Shown piece after piece: positions 12,079 through 23,696 of a DNA stretch of 64,000 nt. Position numbers and translations under genes: made by a program. Source of the stretch: Bufo bufo (taxonomy: Eukaryota > Chordata > Amphibia > Anura > Bufonidae); assembly GCF_905171765.1 (NCBI RefSeq), contig NC_053392.1:405832565-405896564 (forward strand), in the 5' to 3' direction. The notes under the pieces were generated by a model. The model was not told the origin of the DNA, did not search any database, and worked only from the letters and a program-made list of their open reading frames with translations. Positions within the stretch are counted from its first letter, which is position 1. Each line of letters begins with the position of its first letter.

Positions 12079-13149
12079 TAGAGATGAGCGAATTTCTCAA
12101 AAATTTGATTTGGCTGGTTTGCTGAATTTTCTGAAAAAATTTGCTTTGATCTGAATTTATTTGCGGTGAATCGCGTTAAAAAATGCCTATTTCCGGGCTG
12201 CAGGGAGCCTTTATTTGGATGTAGTGTAATATAAATATTTGTAGTAGAAATCCGCTCGCATCAGACTTTGTGTAAGGAAAGGTAAATCTCTTCACCAAGA
12301 CTCAAAGGTGTTATCATCCTGAGTTCTGCTGAGCAAAATCCCCCTCCTGCCCAGTCTGCTCACCTTTTATTTCTCACTAACAATAGAAAAGGGGCCGGCC
12401 CGTCACCATGTAACAAGGATGTAGGAAGTGATGACATACAGGAAGTGATGACATAAGAAAATAAGAAACCACCATCATTTAAAATAACATAGCCAGCTAA
12501 CAAACACATGTATACAATAATCTCCCATTACCACCGGAGTTAACTTTGCTCAGTGATCAATGCCAAATAAAGTTACTATGATCCTCATGCATGTTTATTT
12601 ACAGGACAACGTCATTATCTCCAGAGGCTGATCAGGTGCACTAGAGACAAAAACGCACGTTCCTTTCATACATTGTTCTCTTAACAAATGCATCCACACC
12701 AAGCCAATAAATCCGCATCTTGCGCGGGGGCCCTAGCTGGCGTCCATACATCAGCCAAGAAAACACTGCTCTGCTGAACACATCAGTCTCTCCCAGCCCA
12801 CAGCCCAGCGCATAGAACATGGACCATTAGCCGACGGAGACCTCTGCGCCCGGCAGCTGTGTCTCCACATACACAGGAAGATATTTACTCCAATGGTTTA
12901 CCCTGACACTGAGAGACATGATGACAATACACAATATATTAGAAACACATCCTAATAAAATTTCCACAACAGTAGAACACTGTGCCTTGCAGTAACCCGC
13001 ATAGGGAGTGTACTGGGTTAGTGAAGTAATACTGTCAGTGAGGATGACATGCAGATGACAGGTGTCGCTATTAGAATCACTGCACACTTCACTTATTTGG
13101 GCAGTCACGGGGCCAAAACTGACCAAATAGTATCAAGTATTAACTCAGT

Positions 13150-13436
13150 CTTACAGGTCCATGTTAGCGTCAAGAAGGCTACAGAGTGGCAAAATGACAC
13201 AGTGTGAAGTTTGCAGCAGTATGTGAAGGCCACAGATTGGCACAATGACAGAGTCTGGAGTTGGTGAAAGCATCAGGAGGCTACAGAGTGGCTCAATGAC
13301 AGAGATTCTGGAGGTGGCGGCAGCATGAGGAGGCCACAGAGTGGCACAATGACAGAGTGTGTAGTTTGCAGCAGTATGAAAAGGCCACAGAGTGGCTCAA
13401 TGACAGATTCTGGAGTTGGCGACAGAGTCTAAATAA
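13150..13436. repeat. hAT-D array, short units
   Basis: Degenerate units of about 60 bp: GAGGCCACAGAGTGGC followed by ACAATGACAGAGT, with intervening AGCAGCAT. They are continuous in type with 20974-21545 on the other side of hAT-B. Confidence 0.75.
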
Positions 13437-14165
13437 AAGACTGAGGGCACAGATTGTTGAGAAAGCAGATGGAAAGTTATCTGTAGAGCTGTTCGACAGA
13501 AACCTGCAGATTAATGCAGCCCTCAAAAGCAAGTTGGGTTTGTCGATTGCAAAACCTAAATTAGATTGTGGGGTGGGTGATCAGTCCAAGACCTTCAAGC
13601 AACAGCAGCAGCAGCAGCATGATGATAAAAATGAGTGGCAAGATGTCATAGTGTGGAGATGGTAGCATGAGGAGGCCACATAGTGGCTCAATGACAGAGT
13701 CTAGATAAAAAAAACTGAGGGCAAAGATTGTAGAGAAAGATGCAGATGGAAAGTTATCTGTAGAGCTGTTCGACGGTAACCTTCAGATTAATGGAGCCCT
13801 CAAAATAAAGTTGGGTTTGTAGATTCCAAAACCTAAATTAGATCGTGGGGCGGGTGATCAGTCCAAGACCTTCAAGCAACAGCAGCAGCAGCATGATGAT
13901 AAAAATTAGTGGCAAGATGTCATAGTGTGGAGAAGGCAGCATGAGGAGGCCACATAGTGGCACAATGACAGAGTCTGGATAAAAGACTGAGGGCACAGAT
14001 TGTTGAGAAAGATGCAGATGGAAAGTTATTTGTAGAGCTGTTCGACAGCAACCTTCAGATTAATGCAGCCCTCAAAAGCAAGTTGGGTTTGTCGGTTCCA
14101 AAACCTAAATTAGATTGTGGGGCATGTGATCAGTCTAAGGCCTTTTAAGCAGCAGCAGCATCATG
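13437..14165 (+). repeat. Three ~273-bp units carrying a protein-like module
   Basis: Copies start at about 13437, 13712 and 13983. In one plus-strand frame each encodes a similar ~50-residue stretch: LRAQIVEK, then DGKLSVELFD, then NLQINAALKSKLGL. Copy 1 lacks one codon (the Asp of EKDADG), copy 2 has one stop after KLGL, and copy 3 is open across the module. Each module is followed by a CAG-rich run. It is not hAT transposase. The VELFD..INAALKSKLGL pattern has a flavour of the end of extended Tudor-type domains, but that is an unsupported guess. A host exon captured and amplified in the array is possible. A partial inverted copy lies at 24410-24470. Confidence 0.55.
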
Positions 14166-14454
14166 ATAAAAATGAGTGGCAAGTAGAGTTGAGCAGACAC
14201 CTGGATGTTCGGGTTCGACGGGTTCGGCCGAACTTCTGAAAAAAGTTCGAGTTCGGGACCTGAACTTGACCCCCATTGAAGTCAATGGGGACCCGAACTT
14301 TTGAGCACTAAAATGGCTGTAAAAATGTCATGGAAAGGGATAGAGGGCTGCAAATGGCGTCAAAATGTGGTTAAGAGCATGGCAAGTGTTCTACAAACAA
14401 ATGTGGATAGGGAAATGAAGAATCCCAAGAATGTAACAGAAAAATTATTGAAAT

Positions 14455-14890
14455 TTATTAAGCTGTCAACTAGGTAGAGGAGGGGTATATTACACCCAAA
14501 ACTTGGTGAATTTCACCAAAAAATGTAACTGACAATTTTTTTATTTTTTTTAACCTGTCTACTAGGTATAGCAGTGGTACTATACACCCAAAAATTTGTT
14601 TATTTCGCCAGAAAATGTAACTGACAATATTTTTTATTTTTTTTACCGTTCCACTAGGTATAGCAGTGGTACTATACACACCAAAATTGGTGAATTTCCC
14701 CCTAAAATGTAAATAACAATTTATTTATTTTTTAACCGGCCTACTAGGTATAGCAGTGATACTATACACCCAAAAATTTGTTAATTTCACCATAAAATGT
14801 AACTGACAATTTTTTTTACCGGTCTACTAGGTATAGCAGTGGTACTATACACCCAAAAATTGGAGAATTTCACCCGAAAATATAAATGAC
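14455..14890. repeat. hAT-B 3' array, ~91-bp units x 5
   Basis: Five units are marked by CTACTAGGTATAGCAGTGG at about 14470, 14561, 14652, 14743 and 14827, each with a TATACACCC..AATTT..ATGTAA segment and a T-rich run. The array lies between the left terminus and the transposase stop. Confidence 0.85.
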
Positions 14891-15166
14891 AAAGTAGTGA
14901 AATGATAAAAAATAGAACACATACAAAAAAAAAATGGATTTATGAGGTGGAGTTCTATACGGAGTAGGAGTTTGAGGAGGCGGTGGACGTAGCCGAGTAA
15001 GTGGAAGCAGCGGTGGAGGAGGACGAGATAGCCAACACAGGTTTTTGGTTTTAATTTAATTTTGTAAAATTAAAGTACACTCCAAAAGAGTGTGAAATAT
15101 CCAAAATACAAACATTAGCAATCGCGCTGCAGTATAACAATGGCTGCTTAGTGCCGGTATACATGT

Positions 15167-18100
15167 CTATTCTGCACAAGGTACGGACAAGTCCTGAGGG
15201 ATCCATGCCTGGTTCATTTTAATTAATGTGAGCTTGTCCACATTGGCTGTGGACAGGCGGCTGCGCTTGTCTGTGATGATGCCCCCTGCCGTGCTAAATA
15301 CACATTCAGATAATACACTGGCTGCCGGGCAGGCCAGCACCTCCAAGGCGTAAAGAGCAAGCTCAGGCCATGTGCCCAATTTGGAGACCCAGAAGTTGAA
15401 GGCGACAGACCCGTCATTCAGTACTTGTAGGCGTGTGCACACATACTTCTCCACCATGTTGGTGAAATGCTGCCTCCTGCTAAGACGTTCCATATCAGCT
15501 GGTGTTGCTGGTTGTTGTGGCATGCTGACAAAGCTTTTACACATTTCGGCCATGCTAACCCTGCCTCCTGAAGTGCTGGCGGCACCCCAGCTGCATTGGC
15601 GACCTATTCCTCGTCCTCTGCCTTCGTCTTGTGCTTCCACTGTGCCCCCGCTGTCAGGTGGGAATGCCCCCAGCAGCGCGTCTACCAGCGTGCGCTTGTA
15701 CTCACGCATCTTATGATCACGCTCCAGTGACGGAATGAAGGACGGTACATTGTCCTTGTAACGGGGATCCAGCAGCGTGGCCACCTAGTAATCAGCACAA
15801 GTTAGAATGTGGACAACTCGGCGGTCGTTGCGGAGACACTGCAGCATGTAATCGCTCATGTGTGCCAAGCTGCCCAGAGGTAACGAAAAGCTGTCCTCTG
15901 TGGGAGGTGTATCGTCTGTGTCCTCTGTATCCGCCCATCCACGCACCAGTGATGGCCATGAGCTGCTCTGGGTGCCACCCTGCTGTGAACATGGTTCCTC
16001 CTCCTCCATCTCCTCATCCTCCACCTCCTTATCCTCCAGAACTGTGCCCTGGCTGGACAATTGTGTACCTTGGGTTTGTGGGTGCAGGAACCCACCCTCG
16101 GAGCCACTTGGGAATGACTGGCCGGAAACTCTACGAAATGATCCCTCTTTCTCCTCTGTCATGACTGAGAATGGGGAAAACCCTCAGCCGTGCGATGCCA
16201 GAAGACGGAAAGGTCGCTACTTGGCCAGAACCACAGAATTAGGGAGCAGGTCACCTCCTAGAGCTTCCCTAATCTGACCCTGACTCCTAGCTGCATGAGC
16301 CGCCCTTGAAGGTAGGAGGGCTCATGCTCAGGAACCTCGGATCCCTACTGACCCTCCGCCGATCTCTGAACTAGGAGCTGGGTAGACAGCCCGTTCCTCC
16401 TGGACGCGGAGAAACAGGAGTCTAAAGTGGCCAAGCAACAAGGGGAACAGAAACAACTTATGGCAATGGCAGGTAAATGCAACAAACACCACACTCACCT
16501 GCTACAGACAACAAAGCCTGGAACCCATGTGCTAGTGCTGCTGTCCAGAACACACACGAAGACAGCACACACCACACATCACACAGGAACCCAGGACCAT
16601 AAGCTGCAATAACAATGAGACCACACACACACACCTTCATAACACCATGTAATGTAATTTATGACCACAAGGGTGGCCCTCACTGACAGATGGTATTAGA
16701 CAGGAGGATGACTTCAGTTAACCATGGCTGAAGTACCCCTCAGAGTCTAGCATCCAGCAGGAGCTAAATAGCCCCAAGTGGCCACACCCACACACACACC
16801 CAGTGTTCACAACTAAGAAGGGAGTTAACCCTTCCTACACCAGGCAAGGGAAAAAGCCACTTAAAGGGGAAGTGTCCAAATAAACATCACACTGCAGCTG
16901 TTACCACAGGCAACGACATGCGTGGCAACCATGTCCTGGGAGTCAGCCAGAAGGCCCAGACACTGCCACCACATGTACACAATACCAAACGTTGCCACGG
17001 TCAGCCACAGTGAAGGGAAGTGTCACGGTGCACACCTACATAAACCTCGTGCACACCAGACATACAAAGTGCATACATACACACACACCCAACCAGGTAT
17101 AACCGCATGCACTTGATAGCAAGCTGCCTAGCAACAGCTCAGGCTGCTATACTGCCAAGTACCAAATCATGTTGCCAGCGGCAACCACACGTGAGGCAAC
17201 ATACCAGCAGCCCTCACCATGTGGTTGACAATAAAACCAAACCGCAGGCAACTGCATGCGGATCCTGAGTCACGACCAGGACCATGGTCGTGACTTCCTC
17301 CTCCTCCTGTGCCACATACTCTTCCATCATCGCCAGGAGCGTTTTTTCAAGGAGGCATAGAAGTGGGATAGTAACGCTGAGAACGGAGTTATCGGCACTG
17401 GCCATGTTGGTGGAGTACTCGAAACAGTGCAACAAGGAACACAGGTCTCGCATGGAGGCCCAGTCATTGGTGGTGAAGTGGTGCTGTTCCGCCGAGCGAC
17501 TCACCCGTGCGTTCTGCAGCAGAAACTCCACTATGGCCTGCTGCTGCTCGCACGGTCTGGCCAGCATGTGCAAGGTGAAGTTCCACCTTGTGAGCACGTC
17601 GCATATGAGGCGGTGAGCAGGAAGGCCGAAGTTACGCTGCAGCGCTGACAGGCGAGCAGCAGCATAGTGAGAACGCGAAAGCGCGCACAGACGGCCCGCA
17701 CTTTATGCAGCAGCTCTGACATGTCGGGGTAATTTTTAAGGAATCTCTGCACCACCAAATTCAGCACATGCGCTAGGCAAGGGAAGTGCGTCAAACCGGC
17801 TAGTCCCAGAGCTGCTACAAGATTTCGCCCATTATCGCACACTACCAGGCTGGGCTTGAGGCTGACTGGCACAAACCAATCATCGGTCTGTTGTTCAAGG
17901 CCCGTCCACAGCTCCTGCGCCATGTGGGGTTTGTCCCCGAAACAGATAAGTTTTAAAACTGCATGCTGTCGTTTACCCCTGGCTGTGCTGAAGTTAGTGG
18001 TTAAGGTGTTACGCTGACCGGGTGAGGAGCTGGCAGAGGATGAGGAAGCAGAGTAGGAGGAGGAAGCAACAGGAGGCAAACTGAAGCGCCCTGCAATCCT

Positions 18101-19440
18101 CGCTGGTGGAAGGACATGCGCCAAACTGCTATCCGCTTCAGGCCCAGCCGCCACTGCATTTACCCAGTGTGCTGTTATGGAGATATAACGGCCCTGACCG
18201 TGCTTACTGGTCCACCTATCCGTAGTCAGGTGCACCTTGCCACAGATGGCGTTGCGCAGTGCACACTTGATTTTGTCCCTACTTGGTTGTGAAGAGAAGG
18301 GATGGCTCGCCTTGAAAAGTAGTGGCGGCTGGGAAAGACGTACTGTGGGACAGCCACTGCCATAAGGCCTTTAAAACTATCCGTCTCCACAAGACGGAAT
18401 GACAGCATTTCAAAGGCAAGTAATTTAGAAATGATGGCATTCAGGGCTAGGGATCGCGGGTGGGTAGGGGGGTACATCCTCTTCCCCTCCAGCGTTTGGG
18501 ATATGGAGAGCTGAACGCTTCCGTGGGACATTGTGGAGATGCTTGGTGACCCAGGTGTTGGTGTTGCTGGCAGATCCTCTGTTTGTGGGGTGCCAGGTGG
18601 CACTGTCACTCCAGAGGTGGATGAATAGGCCGCGACTGCAGCAGAAGAGGAAGCAGGAGGAGCCAGAGACCTTTCTTGGTTTTTGAGGTGTCTACTCCAC
18701 TGCAGCTCGTGCTTTGCACTTAAATGCCTGGTCATGCAGGTTGTGCTCAGGTTGAGAACGTTTATGCCTCGCTTCAGGCTCTGATTGCACAGCGTGCAAA
18801 CCACTTGTGTCTTTTCGTCAGCACATTGTCTGAAGAACTGCCATGCCAGGGAACTCCTTGGAGCTGGCTTTGGTGTGCTCGGTCCCTTGCTGCGGTGGGC
18901 ATTAGGAGGCGTACTGTGTAAAGGACGGCCGCTCCGCTTTTGCACCATGCTCCCTCTTCTGCTGTGCTGGTGGCTCTGTGCAACCACCGCCTCTTCCTCC
19001 GAACTACACAGGTCACTCGCATGACCTTGATTCCATGTGGGGTCGAGGACCTCATCCTCCTCAACATCATCTTCCACCCAGTCTTCACCCCTGACTTCCT
19101 TGTCGGTCTGCACACTTTCGAAAGCCCCAGAAGTTTGCACCTGTGTTTCGTCATCATCCCGAGATGTGCTGCGATGGTCCTCCCATGTACTCATCTTGAA
19201 AAATAAGTGGTCAGAAACCCAATCTACTATCGCCTGTACTTGTTCGGGCCTCACCATTCGTAGAGCGGCATTAGGCCCGACCAAATACCGCTGTAGGTTT
19301 TGTCACCTACTCGCACCTGAGGAAGGGGTTTCACTTGTCCGTGTAGCTGGCACAGATCGACCACGTCCTCTCCCTGCAACAGAAGCTCCACCAGCAGCAC
19401 CACGACCTGGGCCACGTCCCTTATTTGACGCTCTCCTCAT
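15167..19440 (-). pseudogene. hAT-B transposase, near full length, interrupted
   Basis: The start is the ATG at 19440 (MRRASNKGRGPGRGAAGG), giving an RG-rich N terminus. A stop follows after about 43 codons (GASR*), and then a long open stretch from 19284. The BED finger at about 18700-18860 is intact (VVCTLC, NLSTTCMTRHLSAKHELQW). Catalytic Asp 1 lies in HLTTDRWTSKHGQGRYIS (18230s). VVCDNGRNL has Asp 2, and PCLAHVLNLVVQRFLKN follows. An acidic linker runs across 16157 and the dimerisation domain follows from 15785. LACPAASVLSECVFSTAGG keeps the Glu but changes the following Arg to Cys, and the stop comes after SVPCAE. Besides the insertion there are at least two frameshifts (near 17560 and 18230). 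It is a near relative of hAT-A. Confidence 0.92.
16157..17295. mobile_element. LTR-like element copy 1 (5-bp duplication TCCTC)
   Basis: Begins TGTCATGACTGAG and ends CCATGGTCGTGACT, flanked by TCCTC (16152-16156 and 17296-17300). It interrupts the hAT-B transposase. Two relatives lie at 31501-32606 and 50801-51775. There is no ORF of significance. The TG..CA-type ends and 5-bp duplication fit a solo LTR (Ty3/Gypsy-like), but both ends also form hairpins, so the class is uncertain. Confidence 0.75.
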
Positions 19441-19454
19441 ATTTTTCAAATTTA

Positions 19455-20340
19455 GGATCTTGCCCTAAATGGGTGTTAAATTAATAGTAGAATAGAACAA
19501 CAGTATGTAAAGGGTGCATCTCACACGGTCTGAACCAGTGTAGGCCTGAAGTAAATATATCTTTGCACAAAATGGCTGTATTTCAAATGGCTGTATTTCA
19601 AATCTCTGATTCAAACCCCTGTATGTAGAGGGAGTATCTCACACGGTCTGAACCAGTGTAGGCCTGAAGTAAATATATCTTTGCACAAAATGGCTGTATT
19701 TCAAATGGCTGTATTTAAAATCCCTGATTCAAACCCCTGTATGTAGAGGGAGTATCTCACACGGTCTGAACCAGTGTAGGCCTGAAGTAAATATATCTTT
19801 GCACAAAATGGTTGCATTTCAAATGGCTGTATTTCAAGTCCCTGATTCAAACCCCTGTATGTAGAGGGTTTATCTCACAGGCCCTGAATCAGTGTAGGCC
19901 TGAAGTAAATATTTATTTGCACAAAATGGCTGTATTTCAAATCCCTGATTCAAACCCCTGTATGTAGAGGGGGTATCTAACACGGTCTGAACCAGTGTAG
20001 GCCTGAAGTAAATATATCTTTGCACAAAATGGTTGTATTTCAAATGGCTGTATTTCAAATCCCTGAATCAAACCCCTGTATGTAGAGGGAGTATCTCACA
20101 GGGCCTGAACCAATGTAGGCCTGAAGTAAATATATCTTTGCACAAAATGGCTGTATTTCAAATGGCTGTATTTCAAATCCCTGATCAAACCCCTGTATGT
20201 AGAGGGGGTATCTCACACGGTCTGAACCAGTGTAGGCCTGAAGTAAATATATCTTTGCACAAAATAGTTGTATTTCAAATGGCTGTATTTCAAATCCCTG
20301 AATCAAACCCCTGTATGTAGAGGGTGTATAGAGTGTTTCT
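19455..20340. repeat. hAT-B 5' array, ~120-bp units x 7
   Basis: Seven units are marked by GTAGGCCTGAAGTAAAT (about 19548, 19662, 19778, 19896, 19995, 20116, 20232), each with CTGTATTTCAAAT and CCCCTGTATGTAGAGG. Single units resembling the hAT-A array (TTGCCCTAAATGGGTG; AAACCCCAGAAAATGA) remain at both edges, so the 120-bp type seems to have expanded within an older hAT-A-type array. Confidence 0.88.
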
Positions 20341-20716
20341 AAAACCCCAGAAAATGATGGGTATATTTCTACCTTAAATTGCACACTGACTAATCCAGAT
20401 GTAGTAGTTTGCCCAAAAAAAATTATGATTTGCAATGTCCCAAAAGCTCAGATGCAGTGCTGGTGCACTGAGCATGCATAAAATGGCCTCCGTCGCCGCC
20501 ACCCACCTAACTAACAGAATTATAAAAGTTTTTTTTTTTTTTGGTCAATGGCCTCCGGGCAAGGTAAAACGATTGTGTCCTGCACCCACACAACTATTTC
20601 TAGGTAGACTGCGGAGTTAGATTCTCTCCTATTCTCTCCCTGAAATCACAAGTCCAGCAGCATCCTCTCCCTACACTTGTAACAGCAGAGTGACATGCAG
20701 CGCTACATGACTCAAG

Positions 20717-20826
20717 CTTATATAGATCCTGGGTCACATGCTGCTCTGGCCAATCACACCCATGCCATTAGTAGGCATAGCTGTGATGGCCTCTTGGGGC
20801 AAGTAGTATAACGCTTGTTGATTGGC
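20717..20826 (-). promoter_or_regulatory. hAT-B promoter: TATA box and CCAAT boxes
   Basis: Minus-strand TATATAAG at 20717-20724, with CCAAT-type motifs near 20749-20754 and 20819-20826. Order and spacing match the hAT-A block at 6400-6509. The predicted start is near 20690. Confidence 0.65.
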
Positions 20827-20973
20827 TGCTGTGCAGCCTTTAAAAAAGCGCCAAGAAAGCACCGAACACCGAACCCGAACCCAAACTTTTATGGAAATGT
20901 TCGGGTCCGGGGTCCAAAAATCCTAAAGTTCGGTACGAACCAGAACTTTACAGTTCGGCTTTGCTCACCCCTA

Positions 20974-21545
20974 GTGGCAAGGTGACATAGTGTGGAGATG
21001 GCAGCATGAAGAGGCCATATAGTGGCACGGTGACATAGTGTTGAGATGGCAGCAACAGCAGCAGCATGATACCACAGAGTGACACAGTGACATAGCGTGG
21101 AGATGACAGCAACAGCAGCAGTATGATACCACAGAGTGGCACAGTGACACAGCATGGAGATGGCAGCAACAGCAGCAGCATGATACACAGAGTGGCAAGG
21201 TGACATAGTGTGGAGATGGCAGCAACAGCATGATACCAAAGAGTGGCAAGGTGACATAGTGTGGAGATGGCAGCAACAGCAGCAGCTTGATACCACAGAG
21301 TGGCAATGTGACATAGTGTGGAGATGGCAGCAACAGCAGCAGCATGATACCACAGAGTGGCAAGGTGACATAGTGTGGAGATGGCAGCAATAGCAGCAGC
21401 ATGATTCCACAGAGTAGCAAGGTGACATAGTGTAGAGATGGCAGCAACAGCAGCAGCATGATTCCACAGAGTGGCAAGGTGACATAGTGTGGAGATGGAA
21501 GCATCAGGAGGACACAGAGTATGCCACGGTGACATGGTGTGTAGA
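20974..21545. repeat. hAT-D array continued, ~58-60-bp units
   Basis: About nine units of AGTGGCAAGGTGACATAGTG + TGGAGATGGCAGCAACAGCA + GCAGCATGATACCACAG. Because the unit is near a multiple of three, long open frames exist on both strands (minus-strand reading rich in CCCCHLHTM). These are repeat artefacts. hAT-B inserted at the first unit. Confidence 0.9.
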
Positions 21546-21553
21546 TGGATTAT

Positions 21554-23690
21554 CTAATCTGCTGCATCAGGCATTGGTGGGTGGAAATCCTTGTCAATCC
21601 ACACCTGATTCATCTTGACAAAAGTAAGTCTCTCCACATTTTGGGTGGACAGGCGAGTTCTTCTTGGGATAACTATGGCCCCCGCCGCACTAAACACCCG
21701 CACTGATGACACACTACTGGCCGGGCAGGACAGCATTTCCAGGGCAAACTCTGCCAGTTACGGCCACAAATCCAGTTTGGCTACCCAGTAGTCCAGTGGA
21801 TCTTTATTGTGGGGTGGCAGGGTGCTGTCCAAGTATGCCACAACCTGCTGGTTCAGGTCCTGCCCCAGGTCTATCTACTGCTGCTGGTGAGTAGTTTCTT
21901 CACTATGCGGGGGAAGAAAGCTGCTCATCATGGACTCTAGACTCAGGCTGCTGCTGATGGAGCTGCTACTGTTCCTGCCACCGCACCTGTCTCCAGAAGC
22001 CATGGCAGTGGAATGTGATCGCAGTGGGCTCCCCGGTCAGACCTGCGAGAGGATGGACGATGGCGCAGATAGGCATAGGCCAACTGACTACATAGGATGT
22101 CTCTGTAGTACTTCAGTTTGTCCTCCCTCTCAGTGGGTCTAAAAAAGGCCCCCATTTTGGAACGGTAGCTGGTGGAGAGCCAGAAGTAGTCCCTCTGCTG
22201 AATGGTGACAATACTGCTGTCGCTACGCACACAAGTGTGCATGCAGCGGGACATTTGTGCTAGTGACTCTGAGGGATTCCCTGCATCCATCTCCACTGCA
22301 TACTGCCGCGGTGTGTCTGGGTCCTCTGTCTCGTCTTCCTCATCGCCCTCTTACTCCTCCGGCTGTTCCAGCTCCTCCTCTCCTGTCACCGCAGTAAAAA
22401 AAAACACTCAATTGGCTACATATTACCTGTGCTCCTATGTCCTTCTCCCCCTCCTCCTCCTTTCAGTTCAGCCCCCACACAGTTCACGTGGCCGTGAGAT
22501 CTATGCGCCACGTCTCCAGTCCTCTGACAAGCCATATTCACCAGCATCTGTTCCAGGACATGAAGCAGTGGAATGACGGCGTTCATTCTGTAGTCCTGGC
22601 AACTGACAAATAACTTGGCCTCCTCAAAGGGCCTGAGAAAACAGCAAGTCTAACGCATGAGCTGCCACTGTCTGACATCGAAGTTACAAAGGGGAGTACT
22701 CCTATCCGCTTGGATCATCAAGAAATCGCTGATGTCCTTTCTCTTTTCGTACAGTCGGTCCAACATATGGAGGGTGGAATTCCAACGGGTGGAAACGTAG
22801 CATATCAGCCTATATTGCGGGATGCCGTTCGGCGGCTGAAGCTCAAGGAGGGTGTGCTTTGCGGTGTATGAGTGGCTGAAGTGAATGCAAAGTTTCCTGG
22901 CCATTTTTAGGATGTCTTGCAGATGGGTGGAAGACTTCAGGAACCGCTTGACAACCAGATTGAACATGTCTGCCATGCAGGGAGCATGGCTCAGCCATCC
23001 TTGACGCAGCTCCAACAACATGTTCTTCACGTTGTCGGTCACTGTTGTTCCAATTTTCAGTTGTTGCGGAGAAAATCAGCAGTCGGTTTCTTTCTGAAGG
23101 TCACTGAGCAGTTCCTCCCCTGTGTGACTACGTTCGCCCAGGCAAACGAGGTGCAGAACCGTGTGACACCGCCGTGCCCTTAACATGTGGAATGCTGGAG
23201 GGGCACTGTGACTTGTCCCTGCAGTGGAGGCTGAGGAGGCAGAGGCGGACATTGTCACAGGACAAATGGTGTGACAACAATGGGGCGGAAGCGGCGTCAC
23301 CTGGCCAAGTTGCTGGTGTGGCTGTGGAGGAACCACATTCACCCAGGACATGTATTGTCCCTGACCGTAGTTACAGCTCCACACGTCGGCACTACCGTGC
23401 ACTTTGGCAGACACAGACAGGCTCAAAGACTGGCCCACCTTCTGTTCTACATACGTGTACAGGGCTGGTACTGCCTTTTGTGAAAAGAAATGATGGCTTG
23501 GGACTCTCCACCTCGGCACAAGACATCAGTTCTATGAAAGGTGCAGAGTCCACCACTTGGAAAGGGAGGGACTGCAGCACCAGCAACTTGGCCAGGAGCA
23601 CGTTCAGCTTCTGCGTCTTTGGATGCGTGCATGCATACTGCTGTCTCTTGGCAAACGCTTCAGTGATTGATTGATGGCGGAATGACTGAC
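21554..23690 (-). pseudogene. hAT-D transposase, N-terminally truncated pseudogene
   Basis: Read from 23690 leftwards: RQSFRHQSITEAFAKRQQY, then LPFQVVDSAPFIELM, then VPSHHFFSQKAVP. The core has SADVWSCNYGQGQYMS (catalytic Asp 1 kept) and VTDNVKNMLLEL (Asp 2 kept). CMADMFNLVVKRFL has Asp in place of the usual His. STRWNSTLHMLDRL and the insertion domain (KLKYYRDILCSQLAYAYL) follow. The dimerisation block is LSCPASSVSSVRVFSAAGAI, in which the catalytic Glu has become Val (SVRVF for SERVF). The stop follows MPDAAD at 21554. The BED finger is missing because the copy is cut at 23697. Multiple frameshifts. A related C terminus lies at 44330-44467. Confidence 0.88.
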
Positions 23691-23696
23691 GAGGAG

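Larger units (their letters stand above)
14184..20973 (-). mobile_element. hAT-B, complete 6.8-kb hAT element with target duplication
   Basis: Ends are TAGAGTTGAGCA (14184) and TGCTCACCCCTA (20973). They are flanked by a perfect 8-bp duplication GTGGCAAG at 14176-14183 and 20974-20981, inside the hAT-D array. From right to left: GAAC-rich terminus, TATA/CCAAT promoter, array of ~120-bp units, transposase, array of ~91-bp units, GAAC-rich left terminus. One secondary insertion, at 16157-17295, lies inside. It is the best-preserved hAT in the window. Confidence 0.95.
12079..23696 (-). mobile_element. hAT-D element (interrupted by hAT-B)
   Basis: The left terminus TAGAGATGAGCGAATTTC starts at 12079, directly after the satellite octamer GTTATATG. 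Positions 12079-13145 are a non-coding terminal region with no ORF of note; it is shared, inverted, with 44916-45170. Tandem arrays (13150-14183 and 20974-21545) and the minus-strand transposase (21554-23690) follow. hAT-B is inserted in the array. The promoter end and N terminus are lost where a different hAT terminus starts at 23697. Confidence 0.75.

Noticed and set aside
11189..12100. Repeated peptide HAKKGFRTYNCTAE as a repeat protein
   Set aside because: Follows from the ~75-bp satellite unit; no start context, no conservation beyond the DNA repeat.
20889..21535. Overlapping minus-strand open frames of 177-198 codons rich in Cys, His and Ser
   Set aside because: They are produced by ~60-bp tandem repeats whose length is near a multiple of three; all three frames are open and no domain is visible.
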